A DNA stretch of 64,000 bases from Diadema setosum (GCF_964275005.1 NC_092704.1:34984416-35048415); one strand, 5' to 3'; shown: positions 37,101 to 46,716, counted from the stretch's first letter. Notes: generated from the sequence alone by a model not told the origin. A program made the numbers and translations.

Positions 37101-37597
37101 ATTATCATCTTCAGGATGAAGTTTTTAAAACATAAAAAAGTCTTCCTTATTAATACCATAACCATACAATCACAAGAGGCAAACTATAATTTGTGTTTCA
37201 TTTTACCTCAATGCGAATGCACATAATATATAAGCTGCATGATGCACACAGGCTCAAACTTCATTATCAGCCAAGATTGTCTGTTATGAGGAAAATGCTG
37301 TCATATCATCAAGCATCACTTTGTATGATCATTGTGACGGCCATTGTAATTGCCACATGGAACATTCATGGAAAGACAATGCAACAATGTACTGTCTTTT
37401 GTATCTTAATGATTTATTAACAGGAAGACGAAATCGATGTTGCAGGCGACACCGATGACGAGGAAGAGATCGTGACCGACATGAAGTACATCAAGATGTC
37501 GGGGAAAGGCTTTGCAAACGGTGATACGGCGACCTACGAGAGAATGCTTCCAAAGAAAGAACCGGATGTGTGGATCAAAAGAGGAACGGACGTATAG
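18324..37597 (+). CDS. SLC5A8-like: SLC5A8/SLC5A12-like sodium-coupled transporter, complete, 15 exons
   Basis: Predicted exons: 18324-18674, 19466-19531, 19976-20027, 20703-20770, 23054-23208, 25475-25606, 26156-26285, 26870-26958, 28580-28692, 29421-29491, 30781-30867, 33765-33991, 35782-35882, 36881-37008 and 37424-37597. The sum is 1944 nt, 647 aa, close to the roughly 610-640 aa of SLC5A6/8/12. Diagnostic segments: [97 protein letters not shown] and GALSGLVSSVLFVGW. These give the LeuT-fold multi-helix plasma-membrane symporter that couples sodium to small organic anions. Exon 12 encodes the large outer loop with NTS and NST glycosylation sites, matching the equivalent loop of SLC5A8. 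The tail is acidic (DTDDEEE). A pyrimidine-rich acceptor just before the ATG suggests an upstream non-coding exon. Intron 1 has a GC donor. The exact substrate cannot be read from sequence. Confidence 0.95.
18675..18680 (+). other. non-canonical GC splice donor of intron 1
   Basis: Exon 1 must end with the Glu codon of TSVYE to join TAC-CTC-GAG at 19466 in phase 0, and the intron there starts GCAAGT. Apart from the GC, the site fits the donor consensus well (GAG|GCAAGT). The paralog has GAG|GTAAGT at the same position. Confidence 0.85.
18960..19046 (-). mobile_element. tRNA-like SINE head or tRNA pseudogene
   Basis: On the minus strand it reads GGGCTTTCTATAGCTCAGTT, then GTAGAGCACCGG, then GTGTTCAAATCCCGATGGA. 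These match A-box-like and B-box-like promoter segments of a tRNA. The acceptor stem pairs poorly and the D-arm region is expanded, so it is not a working tRNA. It lies in intron 1 of the plus-strand SLC5 gene. Confidence 0.65.
20277..20361. repeat. (ATT)n then (TA)n microsatellite
   Basis: A compound simple repeat in intron 3 of the plus-strand SLC5 gene. Confidence 0.95.
21826..21871. repeat. (CA)n microsatellite
   Basis: CA repeats with AAACA interruptions in intron 4. Confidence 0.9.
21968..22074. repeat. cluster of GGGGGCGACAATCCGTG words, one inverted
   Basis: The word GCGACAATCCGTG or a close variant occurs four times in direct orientation (about 21970, 21987, 22038 and 22057) and once inverted (GGATTGTCGCCCC, about 22018-22030). 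It can fold into hairpins. It is much more GC-rich than the surrounding intron 4. Confidence 0.8.
22080..22676 (+). mobile_element. probable LINE 3' end with (TTTGAA)n tail
   Basis: A pyrimidine-rich stretch with (CT)n at 22283-22306 and short GC patches ends in GAGTTTGAATTTGAATTTGAA at about 22650-22671. Short hexameric tails of this sort are typical of CR1/L2/RTE-like LINE 3' ends. No protein domain is visible, so the call rests on the tail and composition only. Confidence 0.4.
24545..25355 (+). mobile_element. 5'-truncated LINE, L1/Tx1-like reverse transcriptase C-terminus
   Basis: The open frame at 24583-24990 (135 codons) encodes MRWFQFKILNRIL, a cysteine/histidine cluster CTFCNDSEETIMHIFCSCPY and NIWNKFERWLL. 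This is the finger-like region (CxxC...H....C...W) found after the thumb of L1/Tx1-type reverse transcriptases. It is followed by an AT-rich 3' UTR and ends at AATAAAACACC plus an A-rich tail near 25340. It lies in intron 5 of the plus-strand SLC5 gene, in the sense direction. It is the same clade as the copy at 11895-13015. Confidence 0.8.
25629..25682. repeat. fragment of 'GTCAAATCTGTC..CAGCGGCCA' element
   Basis: GGTCAAATCTGTCCACAGCG, then GGCCATCTAAGGGAGG, matches one end of the fuller element at 29911-30067. It begins about 20 bp after the exon 6 donor. Confidence 0.6.
26427..26570. mobile_element. MITE-like inverted-repeat element, ~145 bp
   Basis: The left arm TGTGAATTTTCTTCAGTTTG is matched by the right arm CAAACTGAAGAAAATTCAAA inverted. 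Similarity continues inward (TCTC..CTCTAACAAATGAAATTT against AAATTTCATTCTTTAGAAAGAGA), about 43 bp per arm. It lies in intron 7. Confidence 0.7.
27060..27125. repeat. fragment related to the 37.7-kb foldback
   Basis: CGATCGGGGTCATCCCACGA followed by CGACGCCCACGAGTCCTTCACGG resembles the outer arm of the foldback downstream of the SLC5 stop codon (GGTCATCCAACAAGACCGAC, CACCCACGAGTCATACAGC). It lies in intron 8. Confidence 0.5.
27145..28240 (-). mobile_element. 5'-truncated LINE, CR1/Jockey-like reverse transcriptase C-terminus
   Basis: The minus-strand frame at 28237-27971 encodes STISKNIGILWKVRKYPTKH, LQILYNALILSHITYYNIVW and KSILLLQKRAVRLITG. This is the thumb region typical of CR1/Jockey-type LINEs (K..GIL...R, LY.ALI.S...Y...VWG, LQKRA.R.I). 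Further on, in another frame, HLGNPKLIITQNSIRHHGSD precedes WNSR and FK motifs, as in their C-termini, so the copy is frame-shifted. The 3' end is AATAAAACTTATTGAAACTG with a (TGAAAC)n tail at about 27150-27180. It lies in intron 8, antisense to the host gene. Confidence 0.8.
29911..30067. mobile_element. MITE-like element with 'CAGTCAAATCTGTC' ends
   Basis: The left end CAGTCAAATCTGTCTACAGC, GGCCAC is matched by the inverted right end GTGGCCGTTAAGGCAGGTTT, GACCG. Internal copies of ACAGGTGGC repeat the motif. It lies in intron 10, and a related fragment is in intron 6 at 25629. Confidence 0.65.
30297..30374. repeat. (GT)n microsatellite
   Basis: A GT tract with CTGTGTGT and TATA interruptions in intron 10. 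Confidence 0.95.
31129..31306. mobile_element. MITE-like inverted-repeat element, ~175 bp
   Basis: The left end TAATATGACTTACAAAAGAC, TTGGAATGAACCTTTCCC is matched by the inverted right end, which on the minus strand reads TAATATGATTTACAAAATAC, TTGGAATGCACCTTCCC. Arms are about 40 bp with a few mismatches. It lies in intron 11. Confidence 0.7.
31356..31379. repeat. poly(T) tract
   Basis: About 23 consecutive T residues in intron 11. Confidence 0.9.
31500..31995 (+). other. possible short retroelement tail (weak)
   Basis: A GC-richer patch (31530-31700) is followed by T-rich sequence ending AATAAATTCAAATCAATCAATTC. Such an ending resembles a LINE/SINE 3' tail, but no domain or box motif is visible. 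Confidence 0.2.
32418..32447. repeat. (CA)n microsatellite
   Basis: A CG/CA dinucleotide tract immediately left of the inverted-repeat element at 32465. Confidence 0.85.
32465..32711. mobile_element. MITE-like inverted-repeat element (247 bp) inside a (TA)n tract
   Basis: The left end GAAGGGTTTGTTTGCAAAAA, CCGATAAATCCAT is matched by the inverted right end, which on the minus strand reads GAAGAGTTTGTTTGCAAAAA, CCGATAAGTCCAT. Arms are about 36 bp and the interior is AT-rich without a gene. Both edges run into TATATATA, so the insertion target was probably TA. It lies in intron 11. Confidence 0.8.
32712..32750. repeat. (TA)n microsatellite
   Basis: TA dinucleotides flanking the inverted-repeat element. 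Confidence 0.95.
33172..33263. repeat. (GT)n microsatellite
   Basis: A long GT tract with single-base interruptions in intron 11. Confidence 0.95.
34143..34191. repeat. (GT)n microsatellite
   Basis: A GT tract with two TATG interruptions in intron 12. Confidence 0.95.
34695..35345 (-). mobile_element. probable LINE 3' region with (AAATG)n tail, antisense
   Basis: On the minus strand a long pyrimidine-rich 3'-UTR-like stretch (35345 to 34760) ends in repeated AAATG pentamers (the plus strand shows CATTTCATTTCATTTC at 34717-34735). The long low-complexity frames here (Phe, Leu, Ser-rich) are not convincing protein. It lies in intron 12. Confidence 0.45.
35415..35497 (+). repeat. degenerate copy of the ~88-bp palindromic-end element
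   Basis: ACTCGGGCAGGTTTCTATGA, then AGCAAAATCAGCCCGTCCTC matches the interior and right end of the copies at 50965, 54112, 59867 and 60483. The left end is worn. It lies in intron 12. Confidence 0.6.
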
Positions 37598-39350
37598 GAC
37601 TCTTTGCACAGCCTGTCATCTTGCAGCAACTTATAATGTGCTTGAAATGTGTCATGTGTCTTTTCGGCTTCACGTCACGAGACCGACACCGACGAGTCAT
37701 ACAGCCTACGAGTTATACAGCTCACGAGTCATACAGCCTACGAGTTATACAGCCCACGAGTCATACAGCCATGAGTCATACAGCTCACGAGTCATACAGC
37801 CTATGAATTCGACAAGGCCCAAGAGATCGACACAGTAAGCTCCGGCCGTGTTGTATCGGTCGAACTCATGGGCTGTATGACCCGTGAGCAGTATGACTTA
37901 TGGACCTCTTTTTAATGTCAAACTCGTAGGCTGTATGACTCGTGGGTGTCGGTCTTGTTGGATGACCCCGTTTATTATGACCTGAAATTCATCACTTTAG
38001 TGGGTTATGTATGGTTATTATGGTCAACACCGTTTTGATGCTTAACCTTACATTCTCTTAGGAAGACCTATGGCTCAAAATGTGGAGTTAAAGTATCAAA
38101 ACACTATTTCATATAAAGAGTTGCCGATCTGGCCATGTACAGTTTACATCGAAATTTGCCTTTTGAAAATTCCAATGAAGCTTCTGAGGATTAATCGTAG
38201 GCCTCGAGTTGAAGTTAAGGAATATACAATGAATATTTAATGCGATAATATTTTGTAATATGCAGTGCTTATATCAAACTGTAAAAAAAAGCAAAATTCG
38301 TTTCGTAGAAACATTCATAAGATCTATTTTTGTACAAATATAAGCCAACTTATAGACCATCCCATTGTGTAATATTAATTGCCTGCCATGACTTAGTGTA
38401 AGTGAAAATTGTTGGCTTCGTTTTCTTAGCCTGTATACGGTTTGTGATGTTGACGACAGTAAACATTATAGCATAGAAATTTCGGAGAAGGAAACTGTCA
38501 GTTCTTAGATCTGTTATTTACGACTGACGATAGTCAGGTTCTGCTATGAGACACACTGTAAATATTCTCAATTTGATATTTTTTAATATAGTAAAAAGGC
38601 GCCTGAGCTCTACATCCCAGCAGAATCCTTCGTCAGAGGTAAAATGACAGATGCAGAAAGCAAGCATATATCTATATGGATCACAGACACACAACAAGAC
38701 AACATGCACCAACGAGGAGAGGCCAGGGACATACTATGAACAGAGAGAACAAAGGGGGCGGGCTTGGCCTTCATTTCACTCCGTTGACATGGCTTTTTTA
38801 TATGCGATATGCAGTGTTACACAGCTTTGTTCCTGCCTCTTTAACCAGAGTATGAATGGAGTTATAGATCAAACAAAGAGAACAGTGAGTGTTTATTTGC
38901 TATCGGATATAACAAGGGAAAGAACTAAACAATGTGATAGTACTATTCCTGGTAATTTATTTTGTGGTATTATCATATGTGGCTATTATCCTCGTCAAGC
39001 ATCTGCTTATGACAATAGTCTCTTGCATTTTTATTACGCTTAGATTTGCCTGATTTCTTTCTTGACCGCATGTACGCGAAGTCTCAAAGTTTTGATATGC
39101 ATAAAATGGCACCTGCTCGTATTCATTTTGTATTATCGAGAAAAGCAATTCTGTACATTTAAGTCAATTAGTTACCTGTCTCCAGGTATTGCCACTGTTA
39201 GATTCAAATATTACTCAATAACTTTGTTCAGTACTCAAAATTTCTTCACTAAATTTCCAATTTGTCATTAAAACATCTGAGTTTTCAGCATGAGTTAATT
39301 AACGTACACATGAAACAGCGATCATATTGCTTTTAAATAAAAGCATACCA
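37598..39350 (+). other. probable 3' UTR of the SLC5 gene with candidate poly(A) signal
   Basis: No further exon is required after the stop at 37595-37597. The first clear AATAAA on the plus strand that I noticed is at about 39338-39343 (TTTTAAATAAAAGCATACC). The end of the transcript is inferred; a shorter UTR using a variant signal is equally possible. Confidence 0.35.
37680..37965. repeat. minisatellite foldback (ACGAGTCATACAGCC words)
   Basis: At 37690-37815 the approximately 20-bp word ACGAGTCATACAGCCTACGA is repeated about seven times with small variants. At 37860-37960 the inverse word CTGTATGACTCGTGGGTGTC appears two to three times. The outer edges also pair (GAGACCGACACCGACGAGTC against GACTCGTGGGTGTCGGTCTT). 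The whole could form a long hairpin, starting about 85 bp after the transporter stop codon. Confidence 0.8.
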
Positions 39351-40711
39351 TTATTTCTCATTTAGTTCGAGTTTGATGATACTAATATGCGTCAGTTCCT
39401 TTTCTCTTACTGTTTTATTTTGAAGTCTATGAATGTTTTCATTTCTCTTATGTCATCCAGAATACCAATTTCCATTTCCAATTTGACATTTTTGTGTCTT
39501 CATGTGGATTTTGCTTTTCTGTGAAATCTTGTTCTACCAATGCCACTTTCGAATTACATCTTCACAAGCATTCTCGGACCATTAAGCCAACGAGGGTTTG
39601 TCTTAAAAATAGTCTTCGTAGTGGCTTAAAATAGGCTAGAGGTTATAAGCACGGGCGCATGAGCATATAAAGGTCATTTACACTAAACAACGCGATGTCA
39701 TTGCAGAAATCCACTGAATTCAAAATGAGCTGCGCCTATGGAATCGCAGTGATTATCATTAATGCATGGAACCTTGGTAAATACCGTTAAATGCAGGTGC
39801 TGGAAACTTCCCTTTGCAGTAAGAACACAAAAGATGCGCTCGAAGCTCTGAAAAAAAAAAAAAACCAAACCCAACAACAACAAGTAACATACGTGGATAT
39901 CACAAGTCGACCATGCCCACTCGTGAGTTCATGATCCTATTTTGCTGCGAGCATGTCATGTAGAAGCCCCATGTTTTTGTCCTTTTTATTCAACAGCTGT
40001 ACCTTTGTACTGCATATATGGAGACTGGATTTGGTATGTTGATAGTGTTAGCGATGCTGATTAGTGTTTAATATGAATGATATAATGTCGTTATTTAAGC
40101 AAGGATATTTTAGGCCTTTTAATTTGCGTGCGTTTATATTTCATACTCTAAACGTTCCATGGCTTAACAAGACGCCGTTTTACAACTTAACCCAAATAAT
40201 CTAACCATCAGGAGATTTATCCGTGAAGTTGGATCTGTTTGAAGCTTTGTAGGAAAAGCATTTCAATGGTACTACATGTATCAGTGTTTGAGAAATGCAG
40301 CTATAGCGGTCTGAAGCAGTCCTTTTTTAACGGTAAGATGATTTTTTTCTTCTGTTAGAATTGATACTGTGACATGTTTTTGTACATACCTAGTAGGCAG
40401 CTTATTACATTCAAGTGTGTTTCTTATTGCCAGTCACTTTCTCACAGATAAGATTAAGACTAAGATATCACGCAATACAAATAATGTTTGAGAAGTCAGT
40501 CTCATAAATCTATGTTTGCACTTTGTAGTCTTATAATCACCATGTATTGATGTAAAAGACTGAGCTTCGGTATAATACGGCGCCTCAGCATATGGATAAG
40601 AAAGAACGATAAATATGTATTATACATACATTTGTATGCTAACATCATACACAGTTCTAAAGGACGTGGAAATGAAATTGTTTATTATCTATATTTCTGT
40701 ACTCTTTTTTT

Positions 40712-40774
<63 letters not shown>

Positions 40775-42117
40775 TGTGTGAAAATAATTCGCATGAAAAT
40801 GTGTGTACGAACCATGTCGGAATTTGGACATTAAGTTTGGTCATCAAGTCGTGAAACGATGACTACCTGTCTTTCCAAACTTCATATTGAGGAAGTTTCA
40901 AATATTTTCAAAATGAGTACTTCATATCAACATTGCGTATTTTTCAAGGTTCATATCATTTTGTCTAAGAACAACTTCCGATCACATCTGCGCTTTTGGG
41001 GATCTCAATATATAAATCAGTATCTAAGATCAAGGACAGCTTAATCGAATATTTTAATGGATTACACAATATTTTCCTTTTTATTATCATTCATTTCTTA
41101 TTGACAATGACTTTAGTTTATAGATTTCCGAAATCAAATCAGAAAGTGCCGTTTTAAATGCTATACTGACAACAAGGCTAGAAATGCCATACATGAAATA
41201 AACCTGGCGAATCCAATCGACATTTATTGCGCTGCAAGCTTTTTTACCTTTACGTTATAACCTCCCGCGGTGCTGCGCAACCCTTTTCGATGGGTGTTGA
41301 ACCGACATCTTTTTCAATAAGCGGGACTGCTTTTGTTGAACGCTAGGCAGGTGCACACGCGGCGAGAGGCCTTTTTGGAGGTGTAGAATACGACAACGTC
41401 ACTGATAGTAGCTTCTCCTCTTCATCGATACGCTGTAATTGGCGAAGACGACACCAAATATCACGTCCTTGCTGTCAGAAGATTCTAATGAAAGAATCAT
41501 GACAGATTTTATTTATGGATATACATAGGTGGAGAATGATCTCAATCTCCAAATCGACGCCATTCTATAGATCAAACCATTCCCACGCATGGTTTAGACA
41601 ATGCCACAATAAGGTGCATTTTCTGAGTTTTCTCGCCTTTATAATCAAAAGCCAGAAGCTATGCTTCCATTTTCTTTGGACATTAGAATATAATCGTGTG
41701 ACGTTGTTCTCCGTGGTTCAATAGCAGCTCGGCTAAAGATAGATAAAGTTAGGAACACATTTCTTCACAAATACACAAGTTCACAACTGACGCGAAGTGT
41801 GTGATTATTGACTGGTCACCGTATATCAGTGGACGAATTGAATTCTAAGGAATTTTTAGGACCTAAGTATCATCAAATCTAGGTCAGTTCTAAATCCAAA
41901 TTATGCAAACAAAACAACTTATGTATTGGCATAACTTCCTCTAACCACCCTTTACTTGGTATTAATTGCCCCCTATTCTATGATAATTGAAGAGATGACG
42001 CAGTATCAAGTAAATAAAAGCTACAGAAACCTGTACACAGACATACAAGTAGCATAAGTGAGACGTTTTTGATTATTTGACTTTCGGACTACTGGATATG
42101 TGACACATGTCATAGGT
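39351..42117. other. intergenic, no gene recognised
   Basis: It contains a (GT)n tract at 40716-40780 and a GC-richer patch at 41215-41460 that shares the 13-mer CGCTAGGCAGGTG with 44978-44990. Otherwise it is AT-rich without supported exons on either strand. Confidence 0.5.
40716..40780. repeat. (GT)n microsatellite
   Basis: An almost pure GT dinucleotide tract. Confidence 0.97.
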
Positions 42118-42229
42118 TCTTCGGGAGATGTTCATTATTCCGAACTTCGTTAATCCGAAAATGAACAGAAGCTGCGAACTAAGAACCTTATAATCTGTCA
42201 AACACAAGTCCTCCTTAATAGATGTTCCT

Positions 42230-42984
42230 CTTATTGTACCGTATATACCATTCTGTCTATTCTCTTCTTTTATGCCCGCTCTTCTGCATTTTTATGTGTA
42301 CACAATATGTACAGAATTCTTTACAGTATATTCAATCCAGGTTTCATTTTATCATTTGATTTTTACTCTTACATCCTGGAATCCAGTTTGCTTGTGTTCG
42401 TGATGGCACGTGTTGTCGCTTCATTATTTTTTTTTTCTTGTTTTTCCTCCTTTTTTCCTTCCTAATTTTATCCCGCGTCAGTTGACATTGGTTCCTTAAT
42501 TTGTCTTTATATCTGTGGGTCTGTCATGTCTGTGTGTCTGTTTGTTGTTCCATTAATTCATTATTCGTTCTCTTGTGTATTTTCTGAGGATCCCATTCTA
42601 TTCCCATCCTTATCTTATTTGTTATGCATATGTATACATAAAAAAATGTAATTACGTTTTCTTCATTTTGTTACTCATTATCACGTGTATTTCGTTAATT
42701 TACGTTTTTACAATTATTACAAATATGTTTTACTTACACTCTAAAAACGCAAATGTTGATTCAACATTTAAAAGGGCCGAGGAGTGACAGCATTTTTTGA
42801 AGTGTTGCATCCAACTTTTAAAATAACATTTTAATTGTTGAATCTAGCAGGAAAACCAACACTTTGAAAATGTTGTCACCCCTCGGCCCTTTTAAATGCT
42901 AATTCAACATTTGTGTTTTTAGAGTGTATACATTGTATATAATTTTCTCTATTTATTTGATGGAAATGAAAATAAATCTAAACT
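42230..42984 (+). mobile_element. probable LINE 3' end with (TTGAACC)n tail
   Basis: T-rich sequence ends with AAAATAAATCTAAACTTTGAACCTTGAACCTT. The short heptameric tail after an AATAAA-like signal is what CR1/L2-type LINE 3' ends show. No protein part is present. It is interrupted by the element at 42737-42926. Confidence 0.5.
42737..42926. mobile_element. MITE, 190 bp, TA-flanked, ends CACTCTAAAAAC
   Basis: The left end CACTCTAAAAACGCAAATGT, TGATTCAACATTTAAAAGGG, CCGAGGAGTGACA is matched almost base for base by the inverted right end (minus strand CACTCTAAAAACACAAATGT, AAAAGGGCCGAGGGGTGACA). Arms exceed 50 bp and nearly meet in the middle. TA lies directly on both sides, consistent with TA target duplication. 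It looks fairly young, as the arms differ at few positions. Confidence 0.85.
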
Positions 42985-43309
42985 TTGAACCTTGAACCTT
43001 CGGAATCATGAACCTTTTTTCATTTTCGGATTAAAGAACCTTGGAATAACCAACTGTAATCACTTCATTAAGGCACACCCCCCCCCCCCATGCATCGTCA
43101 GTCCATGTAATTTGGCAATGCACAATGTGTGCGTGTGTGCACGTGTGTGTGTGTCTGTGTGTGTTTTTACCTTTTCCTTCAAACCATATCGAAATGTGAT
43201 CGATATGTAACATATTGCGTGACGTACTGATGGCACACAAGGCTATCTGGCTTCATATTGTTAATACCTGAACCCAGGGGTGATGTTTGTTATTTTCAAA
43301 GTTATTTTC

Positions 43310-43375
43310 AAATCCGAAAATGTAATCAAGGTTCTTTTTTCCGAAGGTTCGTTAATCCGTAGATGAAAAAAAAAG
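43310..43375. repeat. CCGAA-family fragment
   Basis: AAATCCGAAAATGTAATCAA, then TTCCGAAGGTTCGTTAATCC repeats the family words in one orientation. Confidence 0.6.
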
Positions 43376-44560
43376 TGTTTAACTATTGAACTTAAGGAAT
43401 TGTAAACCTTACTTTGCATGTTACACAGTTACTCGTCAAAATTGTCTCTTCAAGGACGGGCTGATTATGATAAATCTTTAATTGTGACGTGCTTTACACT
43501 TTTATGTCAATTTCAGGTGCAAGGATTGTTTTGTTGTTTTTGTTTTCACGCTTACAGTGACAGATAATGAGAGTTTGCTTCCGCAGTTATAAAAATGACC
43601 ACTGATTGTTGATCGTTTTCCTGACATATTCCAATTTGTCTGTGTCATATGTTCATGATGGAAGAAAAGAGAGCAGTTAGAAAGGAAGCGCGCAACTCGT
43701 AAGGTTTGATTGATAAGTATCTTGTAGAGGCTATAATCACAAGCCCTCGGGTGATTAGTTAGTATGATTGAAGTAGCGTCATTTGCCAACAATCATCAAT
43801 TTAACGTGTCTAATAACCTACCAACACAAAGTACACATGACCTTTAATTTCAGCTGAAATACCATAAAAACTCTAACGATGTTAATGACTTTAAACCTTG
43901 GAAAGGTAACTTACTATTATTTTGTCGCGGGATTTTTAGTGTCTTTGCTAACATCAAAACAAAACTTTTTTTTTTTAACTTTAATCGTTATGGACTTTCA
44001 TCGTTATAGGTCAAGGTGAATGTTTATTGAAAACATACAAACGTTGAAAACCTAGATCGAAGACAGGGTCCTTATGTATATTCTGAAGTTTTGCCTTGAA
44101 GATGCATTCATTTTTATCGTTGACCTTTTTAGGTATAGACCAAATGTGTGCAAAATAGATAAACTGGAAACTGGCTTATATCTTTTGAGCAAAATAAAAG
44201 TTTCGTTTTTTAAAGCAAAAACAAACACCAACAAGCAGCAAACATCAGAAAAAAGTAACGTACAAGCATATTGGTAACCGGTAAAGAGTCACACGAAATA
44301 TTGAGTACATTGTATTTGATATTTCGTGTGCTTGTATAAATTTGACGCTATGTGCCATTTTGAGATGTCAGAAATATCGAGTTATTAGAATTTCGTTTTC
44401 TAAGACATAATTGGCATTTTGTGCGCAACTTAGTATTTCAAAATAAACATTTGATTTGCAATATATACCACATTATCTTGTAGACGTCCGTATCTTTTCG
44501 ATGAAACCAAGGTGACTCGAATTTTGATAATAGAACATGTTTGGAACTAAACGCTAAAGG
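43376..44560. other. intergenic, no gene recognised
   Basis: AT-rich, with no supported exon. A small hairpin with 12-13-bp arms (CACACGAAATAT / ATATTTCGTGTG) lies at about 44291-44333. Confidence 0.5.
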
Positions 44561-44825
44561 CGGCACTAAGGACATTTTCTTAATTACTAGGTAAAACTGA
44601 AATCGGAATGAATGTTGTGCCGTTTTAATTCAAGTAGAATTAAGAAACCAAAATTTAGAGCTATTTTGTGAATACACTGATTTCGTCGAATTTTCCACTG
44701 CTGTCAGTGGCTGTAACAGGTGCAATGGTGTTCCAATCCTAGCACTAGATATCACTGTTTGTTTCTTTGTCAGCTCTTACGACGTGAAGTGGAGGTAATA
44801 ATAAGGTGATGCAGGAGAAAGATAG

Positions 44826-44838
44826 AGTGAGAGAGAGA

Positions 44839-44875
<37 letters not shown>

Positions 44876-44890
44876 GGAGAGAGAGAGAGA
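44826..44890. repeat. (GA)n microsatellite
   Basis: A GA dinucleotide tract just left of a CG-richer block. Confidence 0.95.
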
Positions 44891-44894
44891 AGGG

Positions 44895-45120
44895 GAGCCG
44901 TACGGAGGAGAAAGCATTTCCTGTAAAAGAAAGGTCCCTTGGCTGCCATCTTTTTCCTGCTCGCCTGTTAATTGGCGCGCTAGGCAGGTGATCCGGAAAC
45001 TCGCGCTCGAGCTCTCGTACACGTACGGCATTGTGCGCCGAGGAATGCAGCCTCGCTTATTGCTCCGTCCTTCCCTTTGTGGTGGTATAAAATATTTGAT
45101 GACTCGGCCCATGATTAATC
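44895..45120 (+). promoter_or_regulatory. CG-richer block with TATAAAA, promoter-like (weak)
   Basis: After the GA tract, about 200 bp carries many CpGs (GCGCGCTAGGCAGG, CTCGCGCTCGAGCTC, TTGTGCGCCGAGG), then a TATAAAA at 45086-45092 in GGTGGTATAAAATATTTG. I could not attach a transcript: no convincing coding exon follows within the next kilobase. Confidence 0.25.
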
Positions 45121-45216
45121 AGAAAGACCTGTTTGAATCGCGTGTGTAAATATATTTATCTGTGCTCATTATAGGTTTGATCTTCAATTTTAAATGCGCA
45201 TGAGTATATATTTATT

Positions 45217-45252
<36 letters not shown>

Positions 45253-46661
45253 CGTTTGTGTGTGCGCGCGTACGTTTATCTATGCAATTACGTGAGATTT
45301 CTCTGCTCTTTCAATGCACATTAAATGTCGTATTCTAATTCACAATCTTAATGTACGGGAAGAATTTGATTACCAGGTTCTAACCCGACCTTGAAACACA
45401 GCAAACCTTCACCAAACAGCTGAAGATATTATGGAGGTCCAATAGATTTATTGTCTGTATTCCCTTTACACTGGACATGCAGAGTGTGAACTTCGTTTCA
45501 TGAATTATTCATAAGTCGGGTGACCAATCAGATTTAGCTTTGAACAATAGTATCGCGACCAAACGCATTCATTCCGCCAATGAGGATGAAAGAGGGAAAC
45601 TTGTCTCCGAGCAACCGGTTGCATGAAAATGAGATTGACAAAAGGGTGTGACATTAAAAAAGGGGTAATCACAGGAATTAACGCACATCATCATGAAGGA
45701 ACAGAGGTTATATAATGAGAAGACTATTCAAGTCCGCTTAGTGTTAGTTGCCTCGGGGCCGACTGAGCCCACAGCAGTATCGTCTTGCATCGAAAGAAAG
45801 TCATCAAAGTTTCTTTCCGACAAATATGACGTCATTTTCACTAATACAAGTTCGAAAATGGACTACCGCGGGCATTAAACACATTGGACAGAGAATAAGA
45901 CCCGGGCGACATGGAGTGAAGACATTTAGCATCGGAGAGGTCACCGGATCATGTGATTTCAAATGAGAGTAAGTAGGCTTACATGCCGAAAAACATTTTA
46001 GAACTAAACAACGGTTTGAATCTTTTTTTTTCCTGTACTATGGCTTGTGTTATCTAAACATTATGTTTGAATTTGACCATGAAATAAGACTACTTAGCCG
46101 CTAATGATAAAAACACATTTCCGATATTGCATTCACTGCTTATAATGTTGATATCATTCAGTGTATTTTATGATGAAATACGGTTTCGATGATATTTTTG
46201 GGTATAGTATCACGATTGTTTTATGTGTACACAATAATTGTGTATAAATACTTGTGATAGTCTTGCATTCATTTCAATAATAGAGCTGTGTCTCAAAGCA
46301 ATCCAACTAGAAATAAGATAAGACACCATCTATGGCAGAGAATGTAATATAGCAAGGATTCAGGAGACCGTCATTTTTAGCCTTGTGATGTCATCATTGC
46401 GGGAAATGAAGACAGATGACAACTGACTTAAATGACAAGCATAACATAAAATTTCCCTAACCGCGTCATTTTTCAAAATGAAAAAGTTCGTTGCAAAATA
46501 TCAAATGTTTAAGGAAACATAATTATGGCATATTCAATTTCCTGGTTATTTTAGATCATTTATGCTAGAAATAAAGTATCGACCTCTCATGTCGACATTT
46601 TTTATTTGTCTTGCTCTCTTGTGAAATTGTGGTTGTGAATCTTGTGTTTGTTTGCGTGTGT

Positions 46662-46664
46662 AAA

Positions 46665-46714
<50 letters not shown>
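46662..46714. repeat. poly(A) plus (AT)n
   Basis: About 20 A residues run into an AT dinucleotide tract. Confidence 0.95.

Positions 46715-46716
<2 letters not shown>

Larger units (their letters stand above)
42118..43050. mobile_element. CCGAA foldback split by a LINE-like tail (nested insertion)
   Basis: The left half at 42118-42200 reads TGTTCATTATTCCGAACTTC, GTTAATCCGAAAATGAAC. The inverse half at about 42985-43050 reads CTTCGGAATCATGAACCTTT, CATTTTCGGATTAAAGAACC. Together they have the shape of the compact copy at 11058-11288, but here about 780 bp intervene. Confidence 0.6.
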
